Positions 39,881-48,748 of a stretch of 64,000 bases of DNA are shown piece after piece. Under the pieces are notes generated by a model. That model did no database searches, had not been told where the DNA came from, and saw only the letters and a list, made by a program, of their open reading frames with translations. The stretch's first letter is position 1; each line of letters begins with the position of its first letter. The translations under genes were made by a program, and so were the position numbers. The DNA is from Micromonospora coerulea (lineage in GTDB: Bacteria; Actinomycetota; Actinomycetes; Mycobacteriales; Micromonosporaceae): the NCBI RefSeq assembly GCF_016598485.1, contig NZ_JAEMUW010000007.1, positions 186,001 to 250,000 of the forward strand. The letters run 5' to 3'.

Positions 39881-40726
39881 ATGCTGCGTGTCGCCGTACC
39901 GAACAAGGGCACCCTGGCCGAATCGGCCGCCCAGATGCTGCGCGAGGCGGGCTACCGCCAGCGCACCGACCCGAAGGACCTGGTCTGCCGGGACGAGCCC
40001 AACGACATCGAGTTCTTCTACCTGCGTCCGAAGGACATCGCCACCTACGTCGGCTCGGGTGACCTCGACATCGGCATCACCGGCCGGGACCTGCTGATCG
40101 ACTCCGGCGCACCGGCCGAGGAGGTGATGGACCTGGCGTTCGGCCGGGCCACCTTCCGCTTCGCCGCCCGCCCCGACGACGTCGACTCGGTGCAGGGGCT
40201 GGGCGGCCGCCGGATCGCCACCGCGTACCCCGGCCTGGTCGAGCGGCACCTCGGCGAGCTGGGCATCAAGGCCGACGTGATCCGGTTGGACGGCGCGGTG
40301 GAGAACGCCATCCGCCTCGGCGTGGCGGACGTGGTCGCCGACGTGGTGGAGACCGGCGCCACGCTGCGCCAGGCCGGCCTGGTGATCTTCGGCGAGCCGC
40401 TGCTGCGCTCCTCCGCGGTGCTGGTCCGCCGGGGCGACGCGCCCGGCTGCGCCCAGGCCGACCAACTGCTCCGCCGGCTGCACGGCGTGCTGGTCGCCCG
40501 GCGGTACGTGATGCTCGCCTACGACGTACCGGCCGGCCTGCTCGACCGGGCCAGCTCGCTGACCCCGGGGATCGAGTCGCCCACCGTCTCCCCGCTGCAC
40601 CGGGAGGGCTGGGTCGCCGTGCAGGCGATGGTCCTGCGCGACGACGTGCACCGGATCATGGACGAGCTCTACGAGCTGGGCGCCCGTGCCATCCTGGTCA
40701 CCAACATCCACGCCTGCCGGCTGTGA
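39881..40726 (+). CDS. hisG: ATP phosphoribosyltransferase, long form
   Basis: HisG joins ATP and PRPP in the first, feedback-controlled step of histidine synthesis. The product is 281 aa, the long form that carries its own C-terminal ACT-like regulatory domain (about 210-281), so no HisZ is needed. Catalytic-domain marks are MLRVAVPNKGTLAESA, DIGITGRDLL, RIATAYPGLVERHL and the PRPP loop ADVVADVVETGATL. GAAGGAG precedes the ATG by 10 bases. The stop overlaps the next gene by 4 bases. Confidence 0.96.
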   Translation: MLRVAVPNKGTLAESAAQMLREAGYRQRTDPKDLVCRDEPNDIEFFYLRPKDIATYVGSGDLDIGITGRDLLIDSGAPAEEVMDLAFGRATFRFAARPDDVDSVQGLGGRRIATAYPGLVERHLGELGIKADVIRLDGAVENAIRLGVADVVADVVETGATLRQAGLVIFGEPLLRSSAVLVRRGDAPGCAQADQLLRRLHGVLVARRYVMLAYDVPAGLLDRASSLTPGIESPTVSPLHREGWVAVQAMVLRDDVHRIMDELYELGARAILVTNIHACRL

Positions 40727-41685
40727 GGCCGCTGCCGTCCTGGGGCGCCCTCGCCCTGGTGGTGCTGGGCGGGGCGGCCTCGGCGGCCCAGGGCGTGGTC
40801 AACGCCGAGCTGGGTGAGCGGGCCGGCAGCCCGGTGCTCGGCGCGGTGGTCAACAACCTGGGCGGCAGCCTGCTCGTCCTGCTGGGGCTGCTCACCGTCG
40901 GGTCCATGCGCACCGGGCTGGCCGCCCTGCGCCGCTCCGGACTGCCCTGGTGGTCGTACCTGGGTGGGCTCGGCGGCGCGGCGATCGTGGTGATCGGCAC
41001 GTACGTCGTGCCGGTGCTCGGCGTGGCGGTCTTCACGATCGCGCAGGTCGCCGGCGGCAGCGTCGGCGGGCTGGCCGTCGACCGGGCCGGCCTGGCCCCG
41101 GTGGGGCGGCTGCCGCTCACCGTGCCCCGGGTGACCGGGGCGCTGCTCGGCGTCGGCGCGGTCACCCTGGCCCAGCTCGGCCGGCCGGTCGGTGACCTGG
41201 CGGTCGGGCTGGTCCTGCTCGCGGTGGCCGGTGGCCTGGCGGTCGCCCTCCAGTCCGCGCTCAACGGGCGGGTCTCCGCCGCCGGCACCACGGCCGCCGG
41301 GATCGCGGTGAACTTCGCCGTCGGCACCCCGGTGATCCTGGCGGTGGCGGCGCTGGTCGGCGCGTTCGCCACCCGGCCCAGCTGGCCCGGGCAGTGGTGG
41401 CTCTACCTCGGCGGGTTGCTCGGCGTCGGCATCGTGCTCTCCCTGCTGATCGGGGTCCGCGCGGTCGGCGTGCTGCGGACCGGCCTGGCGCTGGTCGCCG
41501 GGCAGCTCGGCGGCGCGCTGCTGCTGGACGTGCTGCTGCCCGGCGGGGCCGGCGCGCGGCTGCCGGTGCTGGCCGGCGCGGCGCTCACCCTGGTCGCGGT
41601 CGTGGTGGCCGGCGCCCGCCGGCGCTCGACGATCCGTGTGGCGCCGGACCGCGCTCCCGAGCCGGATGGCAAACTGGTGGGGTGA
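40723..41685 (+). CDS. DMT-superfamily YdcZ-type membrane transporter
   Basis: The product is 320 aa with about ten helices in two halves of five. Each half opens with a GxxxAxQxxxNxxLG-like segment (GGAASAAQGVVNAELG near residue 14 and AVALQSALNGRVSAAG near 175) followed by a VNxxxG pattern (VVNNLGGSLLVL and AVNFAVGTPVIL). This internal repeat is typical of the YdcZ/DUF606 family. The substrate is unknown. The GTG at 40723 overlaps the hisG stop. Coupling to hisG is positional and need not mean a histidine role. Confidence 0.8.
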   Translation: MRPLPSWGALALVVLGGAASAAQGVVNAELGERAGSPVLGAVVNNLGGSLLVLLGLLTVGSMRTGLAALRRSGLPWWSYLGGLGGAAIVVIGTYVVPVLGVAVFTIAQVAGGSVGGLAVDRAGLAPVGRLPLTVPRVTGALLGVGAVTLAQLGRPVGDLAVGLVLLAVAGGLAVALQSALNGRVSAAGTTAAGIAVNFAVGTPVILAVAALVGAFATRPSWPGQWWLYLGGLLGVGIVLSLLIGVRAVGVLRTGLALVAGQLGGALLLDVLLPGGAGARLPVLAGAALTLVAVVVAGARRRSTIRVAPDRAPEPDGKLVG

Positions 41686-42152
41686 GCGATTCCCTGGTGA
41701 CGGTGCGGCCACGGCGTATCCGGCTGGTCTGCTGGGCGTCGGCCGCCGCCCTGGTGGTGGTGTTCAGCCTGGTCGCGACCTCGCTGACGGGCCGGACCGG
41801 CGACGGCTACGGCAGCTTCCAGCGCGGCGACCAGCTCGCCATGGTCGGCCTGGGCGTCCTCGGCGCGCTCGGCATCCTGCTCTTCACCCGCCCCCGGGTG
41901 ATCGCCGACGCCCGGGGCGTGCGGGTGCGCAACGTGATCGGCTCGTACGAGCTGCCCTGGGAGGTCGTCCGCGGCGTCCGCTTCGACCGGGGCGCCCCGT
42001 GGGCGAGCCTGGAGCTGCACGACGACGACCTGCTGCCGATGGTCGCCCTTCAAGCGGCCGACAAGGAGTTCGCGGTCGAGGGCGTGCGCGCGCTGCGCCG
42101 GCTGCACCAGGCCCACCTCGCCGCCCTCGCCGGCGACCCCGCCGCCCACTGA
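41682..42152 (+). CDS. Two-helix membrane protein with a PH-like domain
   Basis: The product is 156 aa. Two membrane helices (about residues 13-35 and 53-70) are followed by a small beta-rich domain beginning RPRVIADARGVRVRNVIGSYELPWEVVRGVRF, the pattern of bacterial PH domains. A short helical C-terminus ends it. The GTG overlaps the stop of the transporter gene by 4 bases. Proteins of this type often stand next to hisG in actinobacteria, but their function is not established. Confidence 0.75.
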   Translation: MSDSLVTVRPRRIRLVCWASAAALVVVFSLVATSLTGRTGDGYGSFQRGDQLAMVGLGVLGALGILLFTRPRVIADARGVRVRNVIGSYELPWEVVRGVRFDRGAPWASLELHDDDLLPMVALQAADKEFAVEGVRALRRLHQAHLAALAGDPAAH

Positions 42153-42192
42153 TCCCGTCCGCGCCACAACCACGCTGAGCTGGGCGCCCGGT

Positions 42193-42222
42193 TTGGGGAT
42201 GGTCGCGGCGGGGGTGTAGTGT
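42193..42222 (+). promoter_or_regulatory. Promoter of infC-rpmI-rplT
   Basis: TTGGGG (42193-42198) and TAGTGT (42217-42222) are separated by 18 bases. They lie about 265 bases before the infC start, giving a long leader. Confidence 0.5.
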
Positions 42223-42388
42223 TGGCGAGTCGACCAGACTGGCCCCGTTCCGACGTGTGGGCAGTCCTGAAGCGGAGCGCCTGCTCCCACCCGAGTCGCC
42301 CCTGAAGGTGGCCGGGTCCCGGTCCCCGGTTCCGGGCACGTCCCGGTTCCGGATGCGCGATCATGTGATCGTGCCGACCGGTCGAGCG

Positions 42389-42420
42389 GGCCCTGGCATG
42401 CGCCGGGGCCTTCTGCTTTC
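42389..42420 (+). terminator. Attenuator-like hairpin in the infC leader
   Basis: GGCCCTGGC (42389-42397) pairs with GCCGGGGCC (42402-42410) with one wobble pair and a 4-base loop, followed by TTCTGCTTTC. It is the only intrinsic-terminator-like structure with a T-rich tail in the leader. The leader from 42223 to 42486 contains no gene. Confidence 0.55.
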
Positions 42421-42486
42421 CGGGTCGGCTCCCGCCCGGGAGCCCGCGGAGTCGGCACCGCAGGAGACTCGACTCGAGGAGGCCCC

Positions 42487-43155
42487 ATCAGCGTCGAACC
42501 ACGCGTGAACGAACAGATCCGGGCACGTGAGGTCCGACTGGTCGGCCCTGAGGGTGAGCAGGTGGGCATCGTCCCGCTGGAGCGCGCCCTGCAGCTGGCC
42601 GCGGACGTCGACCTGGACCTGGTCGAGGTTGCGCCGATGGCGCGCCCGCCGGTGTGCAAGCTCATGGACTTCGGCAAGTTCAAGTACGAGAGCGCACTGA
42701 AGGCGCGCGAAGCGCGGCGTAACCAGCAGCAGACCGTCATCAAGGAGATGAAGCTCCGGCCGAAGATCGACCCGCACGACTACGAGACCAAGAAGGGTCA
42801 CGTGGTGCGGTTCCTCAAGGCGGGCGACAAGGTCAAGGTGACGATCATGTTCCGCGGTCGCGAGCAGAGCCGCCCGGAGCTGGGTTACCGGCTCCTGCGC
42901 CGGCTCGAGTCCGAGATCACGGACCTGGGATACGTCGAGGCCGCGCCGAAGCAGGACGGTCGAAACATGATCATGGTTCTCGCCCCGCACCGGGCCGTGA
43001 AGGCCTCCGCGGTCGCCGCCACGGCGTCCCGCGGTGGACCTCGGGAACGGGCCGGGGAGGAGGCCGGTGCTCCGGAGGCCGGCGAGACCCCGGAGGCCGG
43101 CGAGACCGCCGCAGCCGGCGAGACCGGCCCGACCGCTGACACCAGCGGCCAGTAA
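42487..43155 (+). CDS. infC: Translation initiation factor IF-3 with a probable ATC start
   Basis: IF-3 proofreads start codons and prevents subunit joining. The product is about 222 aa. GAGGAGG (42476-42482) lies just before ATC at 42487, whose frame reads [12 protein letters not shown], the usual N-terminus. The first standard start, GTG 42505, is 22 bases from that site. infC genes commonly use rare starts (AUU in E. coli) for autoregulation. The N-domain ([14 protein letters not shown]) and C-domain ([31 protein letters not shown]) are complete. An acidic Ala/Glu/Gly-rich tail of about 45 residues is added. Confidence 0.9.
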   Translation: MSVEPRVNEQIRAREVRLVGPEGEQVGIVPLERALQLAADVDLDLVEVAPMARPPVCKLMDFGKFKYESALKAREARRNQQQTVIKEMKLRPKIDPHDYETKKGHVVRFLKAGDKVKVTIMFRGREQSRPELGYRLLRRLESEITDLGYVEAAPKQDGRNMIMVLAPHRAVKASAVAATASRGGPRERAGEEAGAPEAGETPEAGETAAAGETGPTADTSGQ

Positions 43156-43174
43156 CAGGGAGAAGACGTTCCAC

Positions 43175-43369
43175 ATGCCGAAGATGAAGAGCCACACGGG
43201 TACGGGCAAGCGGGTCAAGGTGACCGGCCGGGGCAAGATCGTTGCCCAGCAGGCCGGCCTCCGCCACAAGCTGGAGAAGAAGTCCTCCACCCACACCCGG
43301 CGGCTGACCGGCACGGTCGAGCTGGCCAAGGCCGACGTCAAGCGAATCAAGAAGCTGCTCGGCCGCTGA
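43175..43369 (+). CDS. rpmI: 50S ribosomal protein L35
   Basis: L35 is 64 aa here, the usual size, and highly basic: MPKMKSHTGTGKRVKVTGRGKI, then HKLEKKSSTHTRRLTG, ending VKRIKKLLGR. AGGGAGAA precedes the ATG. It lies between infC and rplT in the universally conserved order. Confidence 0.97.
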   Translation: MPKMKSHTGTGKRVKVTGRGKIVAQQAGLRHKLEKKSSTHTRRLTGTVELAKADVKRIKKLLGR

Positions 43370-43401
43370 CGCGCGCCACCTGAACCGAAGAAGGAGTTGA
43401 G

Positions 43402-43794
43402 ATGGCACGCGTCAAGCGGGCTGTGAACGCCCACAAGAAGCGTCGTACCGTGCTGGAGACCGCGAGTGGTTACCGCGGTCAGCGCTCCCGGCTGTACCGC
43501 AAGGCCAAGGAGCAGATGCTGCACTCGATGCAGTACGCCTACCGGGACCGTCGCGACCGCAAGGGCGACTTCCGGCAGCTCTGGATCCAGCGCATCAACG
43601 CTGGCGCCCGGGCCAACGGCATGACCTACAACCGGCTGATCCAGGGCCTGCGCCTGGCCGGCATCGAGGTCGACCGCAAGATCCTGGCCGACATGGCCGT
43701 CAACGACGCCGCGTCGTTCGCCGCGATCGTCGAGCTGGCCCGCGCCGCCGTGACGGCCGAGGGCACCGGTGGCGCCGCGGCCCAGGCCGCCTGA
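43402..43794 (+). CDS. rplT: 50S ribosomal protein L20
   Basis: L20 is 130 aa and is needed early in 50S assembly. It starts [19 protein letters not shown] and contains [16 protein letters not shown], the [18 protein letters not shown] block and [24 protein letters not shown] lies 6 bases before the ATG. The Ala-rich tail after residue 115 is slightly longer than usual. In other bacteria L20 represses this operon. Confidence 0.97.
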   Translation: MARVKRAVNAHKKRRTVLETASGYRGQRSRLYRKAKEQMLHSMQYAYRDRRDRKGDFRQLWIQRINAGARANGMTYNRLIQGLRLAGIEVDRKILADMAVNDAASFAAIVELARAAVTAEGTGGAAAQAA

Positions 43795-43810
43795 TCCACC
43801 CACAGCAGAT

Positions 43811-43854
43811 CGAGGCGTCTCCCATGCAGTCACCATCGCGCGGGAGGCGCCTCG
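43811..43854 (+). promoter_or_regulatory. Hairpin with the methyltransferase start codon in its loop
   Basis: CGAGGCGTCTCCC (43811-43823) pairs with GGGAGGCGCCTCG (43842-43854) over 13 positions with one wobble. The 18-base loop begins with the ATG at 43824. It is either the rplT terminator or a structure limiting translation of the methyltransferase. Confidence 0.6.
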
Positions 43855-44663
43855 ACGCTGTCTCCGGCCCGTTCACCCCGCGTACCCCCAGGGTGGTCGC
43901 CGCCCGCCGGCTCCAGCGCCGGCGGGACCGCGAGGCCACCGGCCGGTTCCTGGCCGAGGGCCCGCAGGCCGTCCGCGAGGCCCTGGCCCGTCCGGGGACG
44001 GTCACCGAGCTGTTCGGTACGCCGGCCGCCCTGGACCGGTACGTCGACCTCGCGGCGCAGGCCGCCCGGGCCGACGTACCGGTCTCCGAGGTGACCGACG
44101 ACGGGCTCGCCGCGCTCGCCGAGACCGTCGCACCGCAGGGTCTGGTCGCCGTCTGCCGGCACCTGGACGTATCCCTGGAGGTCGCGCTCGGGCGGGGCCC
44201 CCGCCTGGTCGCGGTGCTCGCCGAGATCCGCGACCCGGGCAACGCCGGCACGGTGCTGCGCACCGCCGACGCGGCCGGCGCGGGTGTGGTGATCTTCGCC
44301 GGCGAGGCGGTCGACCCGTACAACGGCAAGTGCGTGCGGTCCTCGGCCGGCAGCCTCTTCCACGTCGACGTGGTCCGCGCCCCCGACCCGCTCGACGTGG
44401 TGGCGGCCCTGCGGGCCGCCGGGCTCACCGTCCTCGCGACGACCGGGTACGGCGACAGCGACCTCGACGACCTCATCGACTACGGGCGGCTCGCGGCCCC
44501 CACCGCCTGGGTCTTCGGCTCCGAGGCGCACGGGCTGCCCGAGGAGCTGACCGCGGCCGCCGACGCCCGGGTCCGGGTGCCGCTGCACGGGCGCGCCGAG
44601 AGCCTGAACCTGGCTGCGGCCGCCGCCGTCTGCCTGTACGCTTCAGCCAGAGCGCTGCGCTGA
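43824..44663 (+). CDS. TrmH-family (SPOUT) RNA methyltransferase
   Basis: The product is up to 279 aa. An N-terminal substrate-binding domain (about 24-110, with RFLAEGPQAVREAL) precedes a SPOUT domain (about 118-279) with the three knot motifs: EIRDPGNAGTVLRTADAAGA, FGSEAHGLP and VPLHGRAESLNLAAAAAVCLY. It probably 2'-O-methylates rRNA, as homologues next to infC-rplT do. The ATG at 43824 lies in a hairpin loop and has no clear ribosome-binding site. GTG 43893 (VVAARRLQ) is an alternative start that would free the protein from the hairpin. Confidence 0.88.
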   Translation: MQSPSRGRRLDAVSGPFTPRTPRVVAARRLQRRRDREATGRFLAEGPQAVREALARPGTVTELFGTPAALDRYVDLAAQAARADVPVSEVTDDGLAALAETVAPQGLVAVCRHLDVSLEVALGRGPRLVAVLAEIRDPGNAGTVLRTADAAGAGVVIFAGEAVDPYNGKCVRSSAGSLFHVDVVRAPDPLDVVAALRAAGLTVLATTGYGDSDLDDLIDYGRLAAPTAWVFGSEAHGLPEELTAAADARVRVPLHGRAESLNLAAAAAVCLYASARALR

Positions 44664-44701
44664 CCGACGTCGCGCAGACACAGCACAGGGGAGTAGTCCG
44701 G

Positions 44702-44764
44702 ATGATGAACGCGCCACGGCGTTCGTTTAGCCAGCCCGCCGGTGTCGGCGGGCGGCGGGCCTGA
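44702..44764 (+). CDS. Possible 20-codon leader ORF before pheS
   Basis: ATGATG at 44702 is preceded by AGGGGAG (44687-44693) at 8 bases, a better ribosome-binding site than pheS itself has. It encodes MMNAPRRSFSQPAGVGGRRA and stops at 44764. It holds a single Phe, so it is not a classic Phe-rich attenuator peptide. Its second half overlaps alternative hairpins. A -10-like TAGACT (44818-44823) downstream may drive pheS independently. Translation is unproven. Confidence 0.35.
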   Translation: MMNAPRRSFSQPAGVGGRRA

Positions 44765-44797
44765 CCTTCCTCCTGCGCGTACTCCCACCGGCGGGCT
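44733..44797 (+). promoter_or_regulatory. Mutually exclusive hairpins between the methyltransferase gene and pheS
   Basis: Arm A (AGCCCGCCGGTG, 44733-44744) pairs perfectly over 12 bp with arm C (CACCGGCGGGCT, 44786-44797). The GCCCGCCG part of A (44734-44741) can instead pair with CGGCGGGC at 44746-44753 or at 44753-44760. Only one pairing can form at a time. Confidence 0.55.
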
Positions 44798-44830
44798 GCG
44801 GCACAGCCGCGCGTCCGTAGACTCGCCTAG

Positions 44831-45949
<1,119 letters not shown>

Positions 45950-45988
45950 ACGATGCGGGCACGAGTTACGGAGACGGTGGTCTGAGTC

Positions 45989-48568
45989 ATGCGAGTTTCT
46001 GTCAGTTGGCTGCGGGAGTACGTCGACCTCCCCGCCGACCTGCCCACCGGCGACCTGGAGCAGGCGCTGGTCGACCTCGGCATCGAGGTCGAGTCCATCG
46101 TGGACCTGCGGGAGACCGTCACCGGTCCGCTGGTCGTCGGTGAGGTCCTCGAGATCGAGGAACTGACCGGCTTCAAGAAGCCGATCCGGTTCTGTCGGGT
46201 CGACGTCGGCGCCGCCAACGGCACCGGCGAGCCGCAGGAGATCGTCTGCGGGGCGACCAACTTCGCCCCCGGCGACCGGGTCGTGGTGATCCTCCCCGGC
46301 GGTGTGCTGCCCGGGAACTTCGCCATCGGGGCGCGCAAGACGTACGGGCGCAACTCCAACGGCATGATCTGCTCGGCGAAGGAGCTGGGCCTGGGCGACG
46401 ACCACTCGGGCATCATCGTGCTGCCGGAGGACTCCCCGGCCAAGCCCGGTGACGACGCCCGCCCGGTGGTCGGCCTCGACGACGTCGTGGTCGAGATGGA
46501 GATCACCCCGGACCGTGGGTACGCGCTCAGCGTCCGCGGCATCGCCCGCGAGCTGTCGCACGCCCTGGGCGTGCCGTTCCGCGACCCGGCCGCCGCCCCG
46601 GCCCCGGGTGCCACCGCCGAGCCGGCGTACCCGGTCGAGGTGCGGGACACCGTCGGCTGCGACCGGTTCGCCGCCCGGATGGTCCGCGGGGTCGACCCGA
46701 CCGCGCAGACGCCCGGCTGGATGGCGCGGCGGCTCACCGTGGCCGGCATCCGCAGCATCTCGCTGCCGGTGGACATCACCAACTACCTGATGCTCGAACT
46801 CGGCCAGCCGATGCACGCCTTCGACGCCGACCGGATCAGCGGCCCGCTGGTGGTCCGCCGCGCCGCGCCGGGGGAGAAGCTGACCACCCTGGACGGGGTC
46901 ACCCGCACCCTGGTCGCCGAGGACATGGTGATCTGCGACGCTGGGCTGCCCAACGCCCTCGCGGGCGAGGGCGCCGGGGTCCCGATCTCGCTCGCCGCGG
47001 TGATGGGCGGCGAGACCAGCGAGGTGGTCGCCGCCACCACCGACGTGCTCTTCGAGGCCGCGCACTGGGACCCGGCCATGGTCGGCCGGACCGCCCGCCG
47101 GCACAAGCTGTTCAGCGAGGCGGCGAAGCGCTGGGAGCGGGGCGTCGACCCCGCCCTGCCGCTGGTCGCCCTGGAGCGGGCGGTGCGGCTGCTCACCGAG
47201 CACGCCGGCGGCACGGTAGGCGCGGAGATCCTGGACATCGACCACGTCCGGCCGCGTACCCCGGTCACCCTGCCGGCGGACCTGCCGTCCCGGCGGATCG
47301 GGGTCAGCTACTCGCCGGAGCGGGTGGTCGAGCTGCTGGAGCAGGTCGGCTGCACGGTCACCCGGGGGGCCGACCGGCTGGGCGAGGACCCGGGCGCGGT
47401 GGGCGTGGCCGCCGGGACCGGTGACGTGCTCACCGTGACCCCGCCGACCTGGCGGCCCGACCTCACCGACCCGGCCGACCTGGTCGAGGAGGTCGTCCGC
47501 CTCGACGGCTACGACCGGGTGCCCTCGGTGCTGCCGACCGCGCCCGCCGGCCGCGGCCTCACCTGGCAGCAGCAGCGCCGCCGGGCCGTCGCCCGGTCGC
47601 TCGCCGAGCGCGGGTACGTCGAGGTCCTCGCCCACCCGTTCGTCTCCGCCGAGCTCGCCGACCAGCTCGGCCTGCCCGCCGGCGACCCGCGCCGGGCGGC
47701 GGTGCGGGTGGCCAACCCGCTGTCCGAGGAGGAGCCGCTGCTGCGCACCACGCTGCTCGGCCCGCTGCTCGGCATCCTCAAGCGCAACATCGGCCGGGGC
47801 CAGCGCGACGTGGCGATCTACGAGATCGGCGCGGTCTTCCACCCGCGTCCCGGCGCCGGCGCCCCGCCGGCCATGGGGGTGGACCGCCGCCCGACCGACG
47901 AGGAGTTCGCCCTCGCCGACGCGGTGGTGCCGGACCAGCCGCGGCACGTCGCCGTGGCGCTGGCCGGCGAGCTGGAGCCGGCCGGCTGGTGGGGCGCCGG
48001 CCGCGCGGCCGGCTGGGCGGACGCGGTGGAGGCCGGCCGCGCCGTGCTCGCCGCCGCCGGCGTCCCGGCTGACCGGGTGGACGTCCGCGCCGCCGAGCGC
48101 GCCCCCTGGCACCCCGGCCGCTGCGCCGAGCTGCTGGTGGACGGCACGGCGGTCGGGTACGCGGGCGAACTGCACCCGGCCGTGGTGGCGACGCTGGAGC
48201 TGCCCCGCCGGACCAGCGTCATGGAGCTCGACCTGGACGCGCTGCCCGCCGCGCCGCCGGTGACCGGACCGGCCATCTCCACCTTCCCGCCGGCGCTGAT
48301 CGACGTGGCGCTGGTGGTGGACGAGACGGTCCCCGCCGCCGAGGTGCAGCGGGCCCTCACCGAGGGCGCCGGCGAGCTGCTGGAGGGCGTCCGGCTCTTC
48401 GACGTGTACGCCTCCGCGCAGCTGGGCGCCGGCCGCAAGTCGCTGGCGTACAAGCTGACCTTCCGCGCCCCGGACCGGACGCTGACCGTCGAGGAGGCGG
48501 TGGCGGCCCGGGACGCGGCGGTCGCCGAGGCGGCCCGCCGCTTCGGCGCCACCCTGCGCGGCGCCTGA
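45989..48568 (+). CDS. pheT: Phenylalanyl-tRNA synthetase beta subunit
   Basis: PheT completes the alpha2-beta2 enzyme and carries tRNA-binding and editing domains. The product is 859 aa. It opens MRVSVSWLREYVDLP and has the EMAP-like tRNA-binding domain (about 40-155). The B3/B4 editing region (about 210-400, with VDITNYLMLELGQPMHAFD) and the B5 and catalytic-like modules (about 420-700) follow. A C-terminal FDX-ACB anticodon-binding domain (about 765-858, FPPALIDVALVVDE to the end) completes it. The length is normal. A strong hairpin follows the stop. Confidence 0.97.
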   Translation: MRVSVSWLREYVDLPADLPTGDLEQALVDLGIEVESIVDLRETVTGPLVVGEVLEIEELTGFKKPIRFCRVDVGAANGTGEPQEIVCGATNFAPGDRVVVILPGGVLPGNFAIGARKTYGRNSNGMICSAKELGLGDDHSGIIVLPEDSPAKPGDDARPVVGLDDVVVEMEITPDRGYALSVRGIARELSHALGVPFRDPAAAPAPGATAEPAYPVEVRDTVGCDRFAARMVRGVDPTAQTPGWMARRLTVAGIRSISLPVDITNYLMLELGQPMHAFDADRISGPLVVRRAAPGEKLTTLDGVTRTLVAEDMVICDAGLPNALAGEGAGVPISLAAVMGGETSEVVAATTDVLFEAAHWDPAMVGRTARRHKLFSEAAKRWERGVDPALPLVALERAVRLLTEHAGGTVGAEILDIDHVRPRTPVTLPADLPSRRIGVSYSPERVVELLEQVGCTVTRGADRLGEDPGAVGVAAGTGDVLTVTPPTWRPDLTDPADLVEEVVRLDGYDRVPSVLPTAPAGRGLTWQQQRRRAVARSLAERGYVEVLAHPFVSAELADQLGLPAGDPRRAAVRVANPLSEEEPLLRTTLLGPLLGILKRNIGRGQRDVAIYEIGAVFHPRPGAGAPPAMGVDRRPTDEEFALADAVVPDQPRHVAVALAGELEPAGWWGAGRAAGWADAVEAGRAVLAAAGVPADRVDVRAAERAPWHPGRCAELLVDGTAVGYAGELHPAVVATLELPRRTSVMELDLDALPAAPPVTGPAISTFPPALIDVALVVDETVPAAEVQRALTEGAGELLEGVRLFDVYASAQLGAGRKSLAYKLTFRAPDRTLTVEEAVAARDAAVAEAARRFGATLRGA

Positions 48569-48605
48569 CCGCGAGGTTCCTCGGGGATCCGCGTCCCATC
48601 CGCGC

Positions 48606-48644
48606 CGAACGGCCCGTGTCGCTTTCCGCGACACGGGCCGTTCG
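48606..48644 (+). terminator. Strong terminator after pheT
   Basis: GAACGGCCCGTGTCGC (48607-48622) and GCGACACGGGCCGTTC (48628-48643) are perfectly complementary around TTTCC, and one more C-G pair extends the stem to 17 bp. Confidence 0.9.
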
Positions 48645-48692
48645 CGTGAGCGGGGACACGAATTTCATGCCCATGCAGTCCACTGAATGAAC

Positions 48693-48739
48693 TTGCAGGG
48701 GTCGAAGAGACCCGGTAACCTTCTCTGCATAGTCATGCG
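48693..48739 (+). promoter_or_regulatory. argC promoter with ARG box (ArgR operator)
   Basis: TTGCAG (48693-48698) and TAACCT (48716-48721) are spaced by 17 bases, a good promoter. TGCATAGTCATGC (48726-48738), with GCAT and ATGC as inverted arms around four bases, matches the actinobacterial ARG-box pattern. It covers the expected start site and touches the GGAGG of argC. A weaker half-site TGAATGAACTTGCA lies around the -35. Confidence 0.7.
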
Positions 48740-48748
48740 GAGGTGAGT

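Noticed and set aside
44702..44764. Classic Phe attenuator peptide before pheST
   Set aside because: The 20-codon ORF has one Phe and no T-tract terminator follows, so the Phe-attenuation reading is not supported. The structure is still reported as a finding.
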